Part shown: positions 53,331 to 62,267 of the stretch, in pieces
Position numbering within the stretch: position 1 is the stretch's first letter
Layout: every line of letters starts with the position of its first letter
NCBI GenBank assembly: GCA_019232905.1
Contig: JAFANA010000086.1
Coordinates: 1-64,000, forward strand
Length of the DNA: 64,000 nt
Direction: 5' to 3'
Source: Vulcanimicrobiota bacterium
GTDB taxonomy: Bacteria > Vulcanimicrobiota > Vulcanimicrobiia > Vulcanimicrobiales > Vulcanimicrobiaceae
The notes under the pieces: model-generated
The model's input: the letters and a program-made list of their open reading frames with translations, nothing else
The model's database searches: none
What the model was told of the DNA's origin: nothing
Program-made: the position numbers and the translations under genes

Positions 53331-53696
53331 TTATGACTGCTCGAGGCAAGCGTTGAAAATGTTATAGTACGCGTTCTGCTGATCTTGCACTTGTTTCGCG
53401 CCCTTTTGGCGGCGCGCTTCGCCTGCAACTAGACCGAACGCCGCACCGATTGCGGCGCCGCGTCCGGCATCGCCGCCGCCCATTCCGCCGATCAATGCGC
53501 CCGCACCCGCACCGGCAACACCGCCGCGCGCGATCGCCTTCGAATTCGGATTCTGTTCGCTCCCGTTCCAACCGGATTGTTGCGCGGCGACGTTCGAACA
53601 GTAATTATACTTGTCCCTGGAATACGTCGTTTGCGCCAGCGCGGGCTGCATGCAAAATATTGCGAGAGCTGCGGTCGCGACAACCTGCGCACGCAT
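53331..53696 (-). CDS. Glycine-zipper exported protein
   Basis: 121 residues from ATG 53696; the track's extra 50 codons overlap the upstream gene. Signal peptide ends PALA. Central AGAGAGALIGGMGGGDAGRG and AAIGAAFGLVAGEARRQKG form Gly-zipper helices typical of small outer-membrane-associated lipoprotein-like proteins. Two Cys residues flank the zipper. The start overlaps the stop of the HdeA-like gene by 1 nt, so it is coupled to it. Probably envelope structure or stress; function not assigned. Confidence 0.75.
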   Translation of the reverse strand: MRAQVVATAALAIFCMQPALAQTTYSRDKYNYCSNVAAQQSGWNGSEQNPNSKAIARGGVAGAGAGALIGGMGGGDAGRGAAIGAAFGLVAGEARRQKGAKQVQDQQNAYYNIFNACLEQS

Positions 53697-54007
53697 CAGA
53701 ATGCCTTTATATCGACGCGAGATAGGGCGGACAAGATCGTCTCGCTGGCGTTCGCGTCGCACTCCTTCATGAGCGCGGTTGTGGCGTTTTTCACGAGGCC
53801 GGTCTTGAACGTGGCGGCATTTGCCTTTGCTGCAGCGTATCCCCAATAGAACATGACGACGGCGGATCGATCGAGCGGTGATGCGTCTCGAAGATCTTTG
53901 CAGGTCAGTTTCGTGATATCGACTTGTGCCGAGGGCGGTGCTTCTGGGGCGGGAGACACCGCGCCCAAGAGCAGCACGGCGCAGGCGATGATGATTCGTG
54001 ATGGCAT
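53696..54007 (-). CDS. HdeA-like small exported protein
   Basis: 103 residues with signal peptide (IIIACAVLLLGAVSPAPEA). Mature part DITKLTCKDLRD ... FYWGYAAAKAN ... ALMKECDAN has two Cys positioned as in HdeA/HdeB, the acid-activated periplasmic chaperones, with the WxxGY segment. The fold match is partial, so the acid-stress role is an inference. A 7-bp hairpin lies directly before the ATG. It is coupled to the glycine-zipper gene. Confidence 0.7.
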   Translation of the reverse strand: MPSRIIIACAVLLLGAVSPAPEAPPSAQVDITKLTCKDLRDASPLDRSAVVMFYWGYAAAKANAATFKTGLVKNATTALMKECDANASETILSALSRVDIKAF

Positions 54008-54008
54008 G

Positions 54009-54025
54009 CCCTCATTTTATGAGGG
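54009..54025 (-). promoter_or_regulatory. Hairpin abutting the HdeA-like start codon
   Basis: On the minus strand CCCTCAT-AAA-ATGAGGG ends one base before the ATG. The only GAGGG near the start lies in its 3' arm, too close for a normal ribosome site. Could be a translational switch, or the gene may start from a leaderless or alternative site. Confidence 0.4.
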
Positions 54026-54074
54026 CCGTGACGTTTCAATTATCCCGAATGCGCACCCGTTTCCCGGGGGAACG

Positions 54075-55232
54075 CTACTGCGTGAACGTCACCTTCCCTA
54101 ACCCTTGCGCCTCTGCGAAATAAAGCGTATTTGGAATGCATCCCGCGCCGGGCGGAGCGCCGGCAATCCCCAGCGGCAGCGTACCTCCCGGGATTGGATA
54201 TTCCGTCACGGTCCCCGACGCGTCGATTCGGCCGATTTTATTCGCACCGGCTTCCGTGAACCACATCGCGTTGTCGCTGCCCGCCGTGATGCCCGCAGGT
54301 CCGCTTTGCGGCGTCGGAATGCGGTAGTACGTTACGGAAAGAGAGGTCGTTACGCGACCGATCTTATTTAAGCCAGGATCCGTGAACCATACGGCGCCAT
54401 CCGGTCCGAGCGCGACGTGCTCTACTTGTGAGCCCGATGGAAGCGTCACGGAGGTCGTCGCATTCGTGAAATAATTTTGACGAAGAATTCGCGGCGGTGA
54501 TGTCGTGTTGTTCATTGGATTGAACGTCGGCAAATTGCCGGAATAGATTTCACCGTCTGCACCGACCGTTGCCGTGTTGATGATGCTCAGATCCGGTGCG
54601 CTCAAATCGCCGACCGCTGCAAAGGCCGTGTTGAAGATGGTGACGATTCCGGTCGTACCCGCTTCATACGACTGCATCGCGGCAATCGTGCCGTGTCCCA
54701 CATCTGCAACTCCGATCGTCTCATCCGCAGCGAACGTCGTGATGATCTGCGACGCGCTCGTGCGTCCCGTCACCGGATCGAGGGCTGCAACATACGTAAT
54801 CGGCGGCCCGTTGGGAAACGCCGACCCGAGGACGACCGAGATCTCGTTGCCGGGTCCGTTCGTCATCGCATTGTCACTCGGCTCGGCGCCCGGCGGTAAG
54901 GGTCCGTTTAGCGGCAACGGATATGCGTATTGTTTGAACGTTCCGTTGTATTTGACGAACGTGCCGGCTCCGGAAAGATAAACGCTACCATCGGAACCGA
55001 TTGCAATGCCGCCGGTCGGTGCGTCCGGTGTTCGAATTGTAGTAATACGTACGGACTTGACCGGCGACGGCGATGAGAGCGGTATCGTTCCAGGCGTTGG
55101 CTGCGCTGCGCGCGGCGTCGACGGGAGAGAAGGCGAACCGCCGCTGCCGCCGCCGCATCCGGACAATACGGCGAGCGACGCAAAAAGCGCCCAAGTGACG
55201 ACGATTCCGATGCCGGCGGAACGCGTGAACAT
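54075..55232 (-). CDS. Vgb-like beta-propeller lipoprotein
   Basis: 385 residues. Signal and lipobox VLSGC followed by a GGGSGGSPSLPS linker. From about 60 on there are propeller blades of the streptogramin-lyase/Vgb type: GIAIGSDGSVYLSG, HVALGPDGAVWFTDPGLNKI and GITAGSDNAMWFTEAGANKI, each with a GRI/GRV strand. The lyase His residues cannot be located with confidence, so this is probably a binding or scaffold propeller. Anchored in the envelope. The 107-bp gap before it faces the anti-sigma gene end. Confidence 0.8.
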   Translation of the reverse strand: MFTRSAGIGIVVTWALFASLAVLSGCGGGSGGSPSLPSTPRAAQPTPGTIPLSSPSPVKSVRITTIRTPDAPTGGIAIGSDGSVYLSGAGTFVKYNGTFKQYAYPLPLNGPLPPGAEPSDNAMTNGPGNEISVVLGSAFPNGPPITYVAALDPVTGRTSASQIITTFAADETIGVADVGHGTIAAMQSYEAGTTGIVTIFNTAFAAVGDLSAPDLSIINTATVGADGEIYSGNLPTFNPMNNTTSPPRILRQNYFTNATTSVTLPSGSQVEHVALGPDGAVWFTDPGLNKIGRVTTSLSVTYYRIPTPQSGPAGITAGSDNAMWFTEAGANKIGRIDASGTVTEYPIPGGTLPLGIAGAPPGAGCIPNTLYFAEAQGLGKVTFTQ

Positions 55233-55339
55233 CTCTGCTCACTGTATCGAAAGGTTGATCGAGTATCCGAGAGCCGCAAGTCCCGTCAGCAAAACGGCTC
55301 CTAGGGTAGTCGAGTGAGCGCAGGTTTATTTCACCGTCT

Positions 55340-55933
55340 TTAGCGTATCTGGGCCGTTTCAACGACGTTCGGCCCGTCGCGCAGTTCGATTCGCTCGAAG
55401 CGTCGCGCGTGCGGAACGAAGAGTTCGCTCGTGCCGTCGCGCGTGGTGACAGAACCTAAGTCGATTGTTCCACTCGTGCCGACGCCCTCGACGCTATATG
55501 CATGCGAGCCTTCGACGATGACGTAGTACCACGAACGGTCGCGCGCATAGATCACCTTTGCAAGTGGCCCCGCTCCCGTGAACTGCGCGTGATTGAAGTG
55601 GCTGTGCAGCATCGCAACTTGCGCTGGACCATTTGAGGCCGTTGGCGGATGCGGAAGAAGATAGCCGATGATGAGCGCCGCTGCGGCGGCAAGTGCACCG
55701 AGCCACCAAACCGCTCTGCGCGGCGCAATAAACTGCGGCGCGCGTGCATCTGCCGGCAACGGCGCCGCTTGCGTTTCGCGTTCTAATCCGAGCACGGTCT
55801 CTTCGGCCTGACCTAAGCGGCGTAAACAGTCCGCGCAGTTCGCGACGTGCGCCTCTACCCGTTGCCGTTCCAGCTCGTCGAGCGAGCCGACTGCATAGAG
55901 TTCGGCGTTTTCGCCGATGTGCGAATCATTCAT
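55340..55933 (-). CDS. Anti-sigma factor with zinc-binding ZAS motif
   Basis: 197 residues. N-terminal EAHVANCADCLRRL gives the H-x3-C-x2-C zinc motif of ECF anti-sigma factors, one TM helix at about 73-91 (WWLGALAAAAALIIGYLL), and an outside C-terminal beta domain. It should hold the upstream sigma factor inactive until an envelope signal arrives. The start overlaps the sigma stop by 4 nt (ATGA). Confidence 0.88.
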   Translation of the reverse strand: MNDSHIGENAELYAVGSLDELERQRVEAHVANCADCLRRLGQAEETVLGLERETQAAPLPADARAPQFIAPRRAVWWLGALAAAAALIIGYLLPHPPTASNGPAQVAMLHSHFNHAQFTGAGPLAKVIYARDRSWYYVIVEGSHAYSVEGVGTSGTIDLGSVTTRDGTSELFVPHARRFERIELRDGPNVVETAQIR

Positions 55934-56457
55934 CGCAGAGATTCCTTTCCCAGCGCGTCACGCAGCGTTCGCAAGGCGTTTGATATGCGGCTCTTGATCG
56001 TGCCGACCGGCTCGCTCAGCGCTGCTGCGATCTCCGTATGTGTCATTCCGCGATAATACGCAAGCTGAATCGTTTTGGCTTGTGTCTCACTGAGTTTTGA
56101 AAGTGCTTCGGTGACATGAGCGTGTTCGAAAGGATCCGCATCGAGGGTGCTCGTCGCAGGCGGCGGCTGTTCCGCGAGTAACGCGCGACGCCGCGCGTCG
56201 TCGCGAGCTCGCGTAAGCGCCGCATTGCGAACGCATACGACGAGGAACGCCTCGAGATTTCCGCGTGCGGGCGAGTACGAAGTCCCTTTGCGCCACAGAT
56301 GCAACAGCACGTCGTGCACGCAATCGTGCGCGAGTTCTTTATCTCGCAGCACGCGAAGCGCACTCGTGTACATCCGCGCGCCGAATTGCTGGTAGGCACG
56401 CTCGTACGCCGTCGCGTCGCGACGTGCGAACGCTGCTTCCAGCGCCTCGTCCCGCAC
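55930..56457 (-). CDS. ECF RNA polymerase sigma factor
   Basis: 175 residues from GTG 56457, which has AAGGA 8 nt upstream just after the phosphoesterase stop; the track's extra 27 codons would overlap that gene. Region 2: AYERAYQQFGARMYTSALRV, HDCVHDVLLHLW; region 4: SETQAKTIQLAYYRGMTHTE and IAAALSEPVGTIKSRI. Third gene of the cupredoxin-phosphoesterase-sigma-anti-sigma unit, so it may autoregulate the operon. Confidence 0.9.
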   Translation of the reverse strand: MRDEALEAAFARRDATAYERAYQQFGARMYTSALRVLRDKELAHDCVHDVLLHLWRKGTSYSPARGNLEAFLVVCVRNAALTRARDDARRRALLAEQPPPATSTLDADPFEHAHVTEALSKLSETQAKTIQLAYYRGMTHTEIAAALSEPVGTIKSRISNALRTLRDALGKESLR

Positions 56458-56467
56458 GCGGAAATCC

Positions 56468-57352
56468 TTAGGCGAGTGGACGATCCTCGATACGTGCGGC
56501 AGCGCCATCGAGTTCCACGGTTCGATAGCCGATCGCATGCAGCAGGTCGTCGTGCGCGAGTGTCACGGGACCTGGTTTCGGCGCCGTCCCCGGTTTTGGC
56601 TGCGGGTACGCCGTGGCTGCGGCGCTCGCGAAACGGATATTCCCTTCGCTGTGCGTGACGATCTGATGGATATGGCCGTTCAGAATCGTGACGTTGTCGA
56701 ATTTCTGCAAAAGCGCGAGCGCCTTCGTGCCGTCTTGCGTCGTCCAGCCCCACTCTTCGAAGAGCGCATAGAGCGGCACGTGCGTGAAAACGACGACCGG
56801 TGTACCGGCTTTCACCGGCTGCACGTCTTTGGCGAGCCAATCGAGCTGGTCGTTGCCGAGCAGTCCCATTTTCTCGAAGTTGAAGACGTTCAAGAGCACG
56901 ATATAGTGCACGCCGCCGCGATCCCAGGACGCCCATCCGCCGCTCGTCGATTGGGGAATTTTGAAATTCGAGAGGTAGGGTTTGAAGTCGTTACCGAGGA
57001 CGTCATGTTCGCCCGGCAGCGCGATCAACGGTGCTTTGAGTTGTGAGAGAATCGCTTTAGCATCCGAAAATTGCTGGGCCGTGGATAGGTGGGTGATATC
57101 GCCGGTGTGCACGACGAACGCGGGCTGCACGGGCATCGCGTTAATGTTCGCTACGACGGACGTCAACGTTCCGGCAACGTCGGGATTCGCTGCTTGATGG
57201 AATCCGATATGGCTGTCGCTGATTTGTACGAAATCGACCGTGTCGTTCATCGCAGCAACGGCGCGGCCGGCGAATAGGCCTCCCGCGCTCAAGGTATACG
57301 CAATTCCAGCGCCGGTCCATCCGACGTGTTCCAAAAATGACGAACGTTTCAT
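56468..57352 (-). CDS. Exported calcineurin-like metallophosphoesterase
   Basis: 294 residues from ATG 57352, overlapping the cupredoxin stop by 4 nt. An N-terminal signal (twin-residue-poor, GLFAGRAVAA) precedes metal motifs DFVQISDSHIGFH, FVVHTGDITHLS, ALPGEHDVLG, VVVFTHVPLYALF and ILNGHIHQIV, the full dinuclear phosphoesterase series (GEHD replaces GNHD). It hydrolyses phosphoesters in the periplasm. The substrate is unknown. Second gene of the operon. Confidence 0.9.
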   Translation of the reverse strand: MKRSSFLEHVGWTGAGIAYTLSAGGLFAGRAVAAMNDTVDFVQISDSHIGFHQAANPDVAGTLTSVVANINAMPVQPAFVVHTGDITHLSTAQQFSDAKAILSQLKAPLIALPGEHDVLGNDFKPYLSNFKIPQSTSGGWASWDRGGVHYIVLLNVFNFEKMGLLGNDQLDWLAKDVQPVKAGTPVVVFTHVPLYALFEEWGWTTQDGTKALALLQKFDNVTILNGHIHQIVTHSEGNIRFASAAATAYPQPKPGTAPKPGPVTLAHDDLLHAIGYRTVELDGAAARIEDRPLA

Positions 57353-57669
57353 GGCGTTACCGATTTCACGACGATCGTGCCTTTCATGAATGGATGCATC
57401 TCGCAAAAGTACGCGTAGGTACCGGGCTTCGTAAACGTATGGCGCCACACGCCGTTGGTGTCGAGGCCTTTCGAGTCGAACGTCCCGTCGGTCGCCGTTA
57501 CCGTATGCGCGTCGTCATCTTGGTTGACGAACGTGACCGTTTGCCCCGCGGAGATCGTAAGCCGCGTCGGTGCGTACGCGTCGTCCTTAATGACGACCGT
57601 CGGCGTCGACGCGGGCGCGGCCGTCGCGCCCACGAGCGCGACGAGCAGACAGAGCATCAAGTGTCTCAT
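57349..57669 (-). CDS. Plastocyanin/amicyanin-like blue copper protein
   Basis: 106 residues with signal peptide 1-20. DDDAHTVTATDG supplies the first His, and YFCEMHPFMKGTIVVK supplies Cys, His and Met of a type 1 site with short amicyanin-like spacing. Carries one electron in the periplasm. First gene of a four-gene operon with a phosphoesterase, sigma and anti-sigma factor; the sigma factor may respond to copper or redox stress (inference). Confidence 0.88.
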   Translation of the reverse strand: MRHLMLCLLVALVGATAAPASTPTVVIKDDAYAPTRLTISAGQTVTFVNQDDDAHTVTATDGTFDSKGLDTNGVWRHTFTKPGTYAYFCEMHPFMKGTIVVKSVTP

Positions 57670-57777
57670 GCACTACCGTATGCGTAGGGCGTGCATCCGG
57701 TTCGCGGGGTTTAGAGATTAAGTAACCACTTGCTCGGCTTATGGGCAACGGCGTCCGGGGCGTGGTAAGGTTCTTTC

Positions 57778-58263
57778 ATGGCTGCAACACTGACGCAAAA
57801 GATCAAGCCCTTTCTGTGGTTCAACGATAACGCCGAAGAAGCCGTGAATTTTTATGTGTCGATCTTCCCCGGAGCAGCGATCACGGACGTGAGCCGCTAC
57901 GGTGAATCGGGACCGGGCGATGCGGGCAGAGTCATGACGATGTCATTCAATCTGCTCGGCATGGATTTTCTTGCGCTCAACGGCGGCGAATGGGAACAGG
58001 CGCCGCACCCGGCTTTTATGGTGGATTGCGAAACGCAAGACGAAGTCGATCACTATTGGGAGCGCCTGTCGGAAGGCGGGCAGGAACAGCCCTGCGGATG
58101 GCTTCGCGATAAATTCGGCACGGAGTGGAACATCGTGCCGGCCGCTCTCCCCGAACTGCTCGGCGGTCCCGATCGGGAGAAAGCCGAGCGCGTCATGAAA
58201 GCCATGCTGCAAATGGGCAAACTCGATATCGCCGCGCTGCGGGCCGCTGCCGATAACGGTTAA
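57778..58263 (+). CDS. PhnB-like VOC protein
   Basis: 161 residues. QKIKPFLWFNDNAEEAVNFY and SIFPGAAITDVSRYGE at the N-terminus, FMVDCETQDEVDHYWERLSE in the middle and GWLRDKFGTEWNIVP near the end are those of the PhnB/3-demethylubiquinone-methyltransferase-like VOC family, whose chemistry is mostly unknown. AAGG precedes the ATG. Convergent with the flavoprotein (4-bp overlap). Confidence 0.88.
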   Translation: MAATLTQKIKPFLWFNDNAEEAVNFYVSIFPGAAITDVSRYGESGPGDAGRVMTMSFNLLGMDFLALNGGEWEQAPHPAFMVDCETQDEVDHYWERLSEGGQEQPCGWLRDKFGTEWNIVPAALPELLGGPDREKAERVMKAMLQMGKLDIAALRAAADNG

Positions 58264-59579
58264 AGCATATAGGCGATGTCCGACGTGTAGGTCGGATAGG
58301 CGTAAATCATATCGCGCAGCTGCGCTGCCGGGATACGGTGACGAATAGCGAGCGTAAACACATTGATCAGTTCTTCCGTACCCGGGCCGAGGAAATGCGC
58401 GCCGAGCACGCGATCCTCGGCCTTGTGCACGAACAGCTTGTAGGCTGCGTACCGTTCACCGATGCGGCGGTATGAATACCAGCTCGACATGTCGCCGCCC
58501 TTGATTTCGACGCCGTCGCCCACGTCGTCGACACCGACTGCGGCGAGCACGGGGTTCGAGAACACGAGCGACGGTATCGTCGAGAAGTCCGCTTCACGGT
58601 GATTGCCGTGAAGCATATTCGCCACCACGATTTCTCCGGTAAACGAGCCGACGGGCGTGAGCGGCGGTCCGCCGGAATCGGCCGAATCGCCCGCTGCGTA
58701 CACGTTCGGATTGGACGTGCTCTGCAAGAACGCGTTGACCGTTACGCCTCTCTTCGAGCGCTGCACGTTTCCGCGTTCGAGATCGAGGTCGTCGATCTCG
58801 GGTACGCGGCCCGCGCCGTGCACGACCATGTCGCCGGTGAAGCTCGCGCGATCCGTTTGAACCGTCAATCCGTCAGCGGTGCGTTCTACGCCGCGGACTT
58901 GCGAGTTGAGCTCGATCGTAATCCCCGCGTCGCGTGACGCATCGACCAGTCGTGACACGAGGTCCGCATCAAATTGTGGGAGCGCCCGCGCACCGCGGTG
59001 GAGAATTGTCGCATCGGCGCCGTAGCGCGCGACGAGATGGGCGAACTCAAATGAAATGTATCCGCCCCCGATAAAGACGATCCGTCGCGGCAGCGCATCA
59101 AGATTGAGGAATTGCTCGCTCGTCGTGATGTACGCTTCCCCGGGAATTCCAAGCGTGACGGGACGCGACCCGGCTCCCAGCACGATGTTTGTTGCTCGCA
59201 GTGCGTCGCCGTTCACGGCAATCGTCGACGGATCGCTGAAGCGCGCCTCGCCGTGAAAGCAAGTGATGCCGGCGTCACGATACGACGCTTCTCGCTCTCC
59301 CGGGACCGGATCGGTAAACGTGCGCTTAAAACGCATCAACTGCGGCCAGTCCACCGCGAGCGCTCCCTGTAAGACGTTTCCGATGTCATGGCGCCGGTGT
59401 ACGATCTCTTCCGGTCCGACCAGCACCTTTTTCGGGTCGCACCCGCGCAACGCGCACGTTCCGCCGAACGGCCGTTTGTCGACGATTGCAACCCGGCGTC
59501 CCGCCTGCGCGCAGCCGAGTGCTACGGTCGAACCGGCGGCTCCCGTTCCGATAACGACGACATCGAACTCTTGCGTCAC
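58260..59579 (-). CDS. FAD/NAD(P) disulfide oxidoreductase (glutathione-reductase-like)
   Basis: 439 residues from GTG 59579. DVVVIGTGAAGSTVAL binds FAD, GGTCALRGCDPKKVL carries the redox Cys pair (C-x4-C), FIGGGYISFEFAHLVARYG binds NAD(P)H, and VYAAGDSADSGGPPLTPV closes the FAD site. The C-terminal dimer domain is present, but the usual HPT His is not clear. Substrate could be glutathione, mycothiol-like thiols, lipoate or metal ions. Its start overlaps the M48 gene stop (GTGA). Confidence 0.85.
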   Translation of the reverse strand: MTQEFDVVVIGTGAAGSTVALGCAQAGRRVAIVDKRPFGGTCALRGCDPKKVLVGPEEIVHRRHDIGNVLQGALAVDWPQLMRFKRTFTDPVPGEREASYRDAGITCFHGEARFSDPSTIAVNGDALRATNIVLGAGSRPVTLGIPGEAYITTSEQFLNLDALPRRIVFIGGGYISFEFAHLVARYGADATILHRGARALPQFDADLVSRLVDASRDAGITIELNSQVRGVERTADGLTVQTDRASFTGDMVVHGAGRVPEIDDLDLERGNVQRSKRGVTVNAFLQSTSNPNVYAAGDSADSGGPPLTPVGSFTGEIVVANMLHGNHREADFSTIPSLVFSNPVLAAVGVDDVGDGVEIKGGDMSSWYSYRRIGERYAAYKLFVHKAEDRVLGAHFLGPGTEELINVFTLAIRHRIPAAQLRDMIYAYPTYTSDIAYML

Positions 59580-60757
59580 GACGCCGTCTCCAGCTCGGCG
59601 ATGCGTTTTCCCAAACTGGGGTGCGTGCCGAAGAAGAACTCATACCATCCCGGGACGTCCTCTTCCGCGAGATTCTGATCGCGCAACCGGCGAAACGCCG
59701 CCGCACCCGCTTGCGCATCGTTCGTTGCCGCAAGGGCAAACCGGTCTGCGGCCCACTCGCGCGAACGCGAGAAGCCCGCGAGTGCCGGGCGTAGAATCTG
59801 CGTGCCTGCGCCGAGCAGTGCGGCGATGCGCGCGATCCGCAACGTTTCTTCCTCATCGGCCGAACGATCGACCAGCGCAACTGCAGCGAGCAGCAACCCC
59901 GTCGCAACTTCCGCGGCAACAATCAAGCGCCACGTGTCGCGCGTCACATAATGGCCTAACTCGTGTGCGATGACGAACTCGATTTCGTCCGGTGAAAAAT
60001 TATCGATCAGCGTGTCGCCGAGCACGATACGGTGCGTGCGTGCGATCCCGGCAACGAAGGCGTTCGCCTTCCGGGTTTGCCGGCTCATATCCATGCGTAG
60101 AATCTCGGCATCGCCGACGCCGAAACGGGATGCGAGTGCGCGCAGGCGCACTTCGAGCGGTCCTTCGAGCCGTTCGAACGTGTTGAACAGCGGAAGAATG
60201 TAGACCGGCACGATAACGTTTGCGAGCACATAGAGCGGAAACGCGGCCGCGGTTGCGACGAAGGGCCACGATCGCGGGAAGCGCCGGACGAGCGTCGCGG
60301 CAAGTGCGGCGAGCAGCGCGGTCACCACTGCCTCAATCGCCGTCGATTTCGCCCAATCCCCGGTGTATGATTTCAAGGATTGTTCGCTCAAGCCGTAGCG
60401 GTGCTCGATGCGAAACCCTTCGGCGATCGACACGGGCAGTTCGGCAACGGCGCCCGCGACCGAAGCGAGAGCAGCAAACGCGGGTGGGCGCGCCCACCGT
60501 GGAAGCGGCGAGACGACGCGTGCAGCCGTCGTGCCGAGAGGGCCATAGGCAAATGCCAAACCTGCCGCCGTCGAACGAATAACGTCGCTGACCGCAAGTG
60601 TGCGCCGCGTGCGTCCGTACGTACTCGCGTTACCGTTCGCATGCGCGAGAGCGCGCGGCTCATTACGTGCAACGCCGAGCGCCTCGATCGTGCGAATCGC
60701 GGCGTAGCCGGCAATTGCGCCGGTCGCGAGTCCAATCACCAACGTGCGGAGCTTCAT
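59576..60757 (-). CDS. M48 (Ste24/CAAX-type) membrane metallopeptidase
   Basis: 393 residues from ATG 60757, chosen for the GGGGGAAG 9 nt upstream; the longer track start overlaps the divergent gene. About five to six membrane segments, then VIAHELGHYVTRD (HExxH at about 265) and SREWAADRFAL with the third zinc ligand Glu. GFRIEHRYGLSEQSL is typical of Ste24-type M48A proteins. Acts in membrane-protein quality control. Coupled to the flavoprotein gene by a 4-nt overlap. Confidence 0.9.
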   Translation of the reverse strand: MKLRTLVIGLATGAIAGYAAIRTIEALGVARNEPRALAHANGNASTYGRTRRTLAVSDVIRSTAAGLAFAYGPLGTTAARVVSPLPRWARPPAFAALASVAGAVAELPVSIAEGFRIEHRYGLSEQSLKSYTGDWAKSTAIEAVVTALLAALAATLVRRFPRSWPFVATAAAFPLYVLANVIVPVYILPLFNTFERLEGPLEVRLRALASRFGVGDAEILRMDMSRQTRKANAFVAGIARTHRIVLGDTLIDNFSPDEIEFVIAHELGHYVTRDTWRLIVAAEVATGLLLAAVALVDRSADEEETLRIARIAALLGAGTQILRPALAGFSRSREWAADRFALAATNDAQAGAAAFRRLRDQNLAEEDVPGWYEFFFGTHPSLGKRIAELETAS

Positions 60758-60815
60758 GAGTAGCGTCTTCCCCCTAAATGGCCGCGGATACTCGTAGCGA
60801 ATAGAGCGTTCGACG

Positions 60816-62267
60816 ATGGCTTCCACCGATCTCGACATCATAATCGCCGGCGCCGGACTCTCGGGAATCGCGGCAGGCTATTACGTGCAGTCACGTCTCC
60901 CCGGCCGTTCGTATCGGATTCTCGAAGCACGCGACGCCATCGGCGGCACGTGGGATCTGTTCGTCTATCCGGGTGTGCGCTCGGATTCCGACATGCACAC
61001 GCTCGGCTATAGTTTCCGGCCGTGGCGTGGCGACATTGCGCTCGCGGACGGTCCTTCAATTAAAGCATATATTGCCGAAACCGCGCGTGAACTCGGTATC
61101 GACCGCAACATTCGTTACCGCCGGCGCGTCGTGCGCGCACAGTGGTCGTCGCAAACGGCGCGATGGACGCTTGACGTCGAGGCGGATTCGGCAATCGAAA
61201 CGTACACGTGCCGGTTCCTTTCGATGTGCAGCGGCTATTACAATTACGAACGTGGACACTTGCCGCAGTGGACTGGTGTCGAGCGTTATCGCGGAACGAT
61301 CGTGCATCCGCAGGCGTGGCCCCGGCACTTGGATTGCACGGGCAAGCGTGTGATCGTGATCGGCAGCGGCGCTACCGCCGTGACGCTCGTGCCTGCGCTT
61401 GCGAAGACCGCATCGCACGTCACGATGGTGCAACGCTCGCCGGGATACATCGTCTCCTTACCGCAACGCGATGCGCTTGCACGCGCGCTCAATACAATTC
61501 TGCCGTCAGGGCTGGCCCATGCCGCCGTGCGTTGGAAGAACGTCGCGCGTCAGATGTTGTATTACAGCTTGATGCGCCGGTATCCTGAATTCGCCAGGAA
61601 CAACATCAAGAAGATGACGCGAAGGGAACTTGGAACGGCCTGCGACGTCGATCGTCACTTCACGCCGAAGTACAATCCGTGGGACCAGCGCCTCTGCTTC
61701 GTGCCGAACAGCGATCTCTTTGCGTCTATTCGCAGCGGGAAAGCGTCGGTCGTGACCGATTCCATCGACGAATTCACGGAACACGGCGTGCGTTTGGCTT
61801 CGGGAGAAACGCATGATGCGGACATTATCGTCACGGCGACGGGTCTCGACGTCCAATTACTCGGGGCCACCGAGATACGGATCGACGGAAGGCGCGTTTC
61901 TCCGTCCGAGTTCATTTCGTACAAAGGCATGATGTTCTGCGGCGTTCCAAATTTTTCGCTCGCACTCGGGTATACCAACGCGTCGTGGACGCTCAAATGC
62001 GAGCTCACGGCAAGGTATGTCTGCCGCCTCGTCCGTTATATGGACCGCAGGGGATATGCATATTGCGTTCCTTCGCCGCCGGATCCGTCACTCGCAACGG
62101 AGCCGGCGATTTCGCTGACCTCGGGCTATATCAAACGCGCCGAACACCTGTTGCCGAAGCAAGGATCGCGAAAACCGTGGAAGCTGTACCAAAACTACGC
62201 GCTCGATCTCGCATCGCTGCAGTTCGGCCGCCTCGATGACGGCGTAATGGTTTTTGCGCGCGCATGA
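60816..62267 (+). CDS. Flavin-containing / Baeyer-Villiger-type monooxygenase
   Basis: 483 residues. FAD fingerprint IIIAGAGLSGIAAGYYVQ, the BVMO-type motif YRGTIVHPQAWP (usual F-x-G-x3-H-x3-W-P), and the NADPH fingerprint VIVIGSGATAVTLVPAL. It oxygenates ketones or long-chain substrates with NADPH and O2. It heads a three-gene unit (monooxygenase, SDR, alpha/beta hydrolase), each joined by ATGA overlaps. That set resembles the mycobacterial mymA-type FMO/SDR/esterase operon linked to acid and envelope stress, but synteny is only general. Confidence 0.9.
   Translation: MASTDLDIIIAGAGLSGIAAGYYVQSRLPGRSYRILEARDAIGGTWDLFVYPGVRSDSDMHTLGYSFRPWRGDIALADGPSIKAYIAETARELGIDRNIRYRRRVVRAQWSSQTARWTLDVEADSAIETYTCRFLSMCSGYYNYERGHLPQWTGVERYRGTIVHPQAWPRHLDCTGKRVIVIGSGATAVTLVPALAKTASHVTMVQRSPGYIVSLPQRDALARALNTILPSGLAHAAVRWKNVARQMLYYSLMRRYPEFARNNIKKMTRRELGTACDVDRHFTPKYNPWDQRLCFVPNSDLFASIRSGKASVVTDSIDEFTEHGVRLASGETHDADIIVTATGLDVQLLGATEIRIDGRRVSPSEFISYKGMMFCGVPNFSLALGYTNASWTLKCELTARYVCRLVRYMDRRGYAYCVPSPPDPSLATEPAISLTSGYIKRAEHLLPKQGSRKPWKLYQNYALDLASLQFGRLDDGVMVFARA

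Noticed and set aside
54075-55232. Streptogramin-inactivating lyase (vgb) resistance gene
   Set aside because: Propeller repeats match, but it is a lipoprotein and the catalytic His residues cannot be placed, so only the fold is called.
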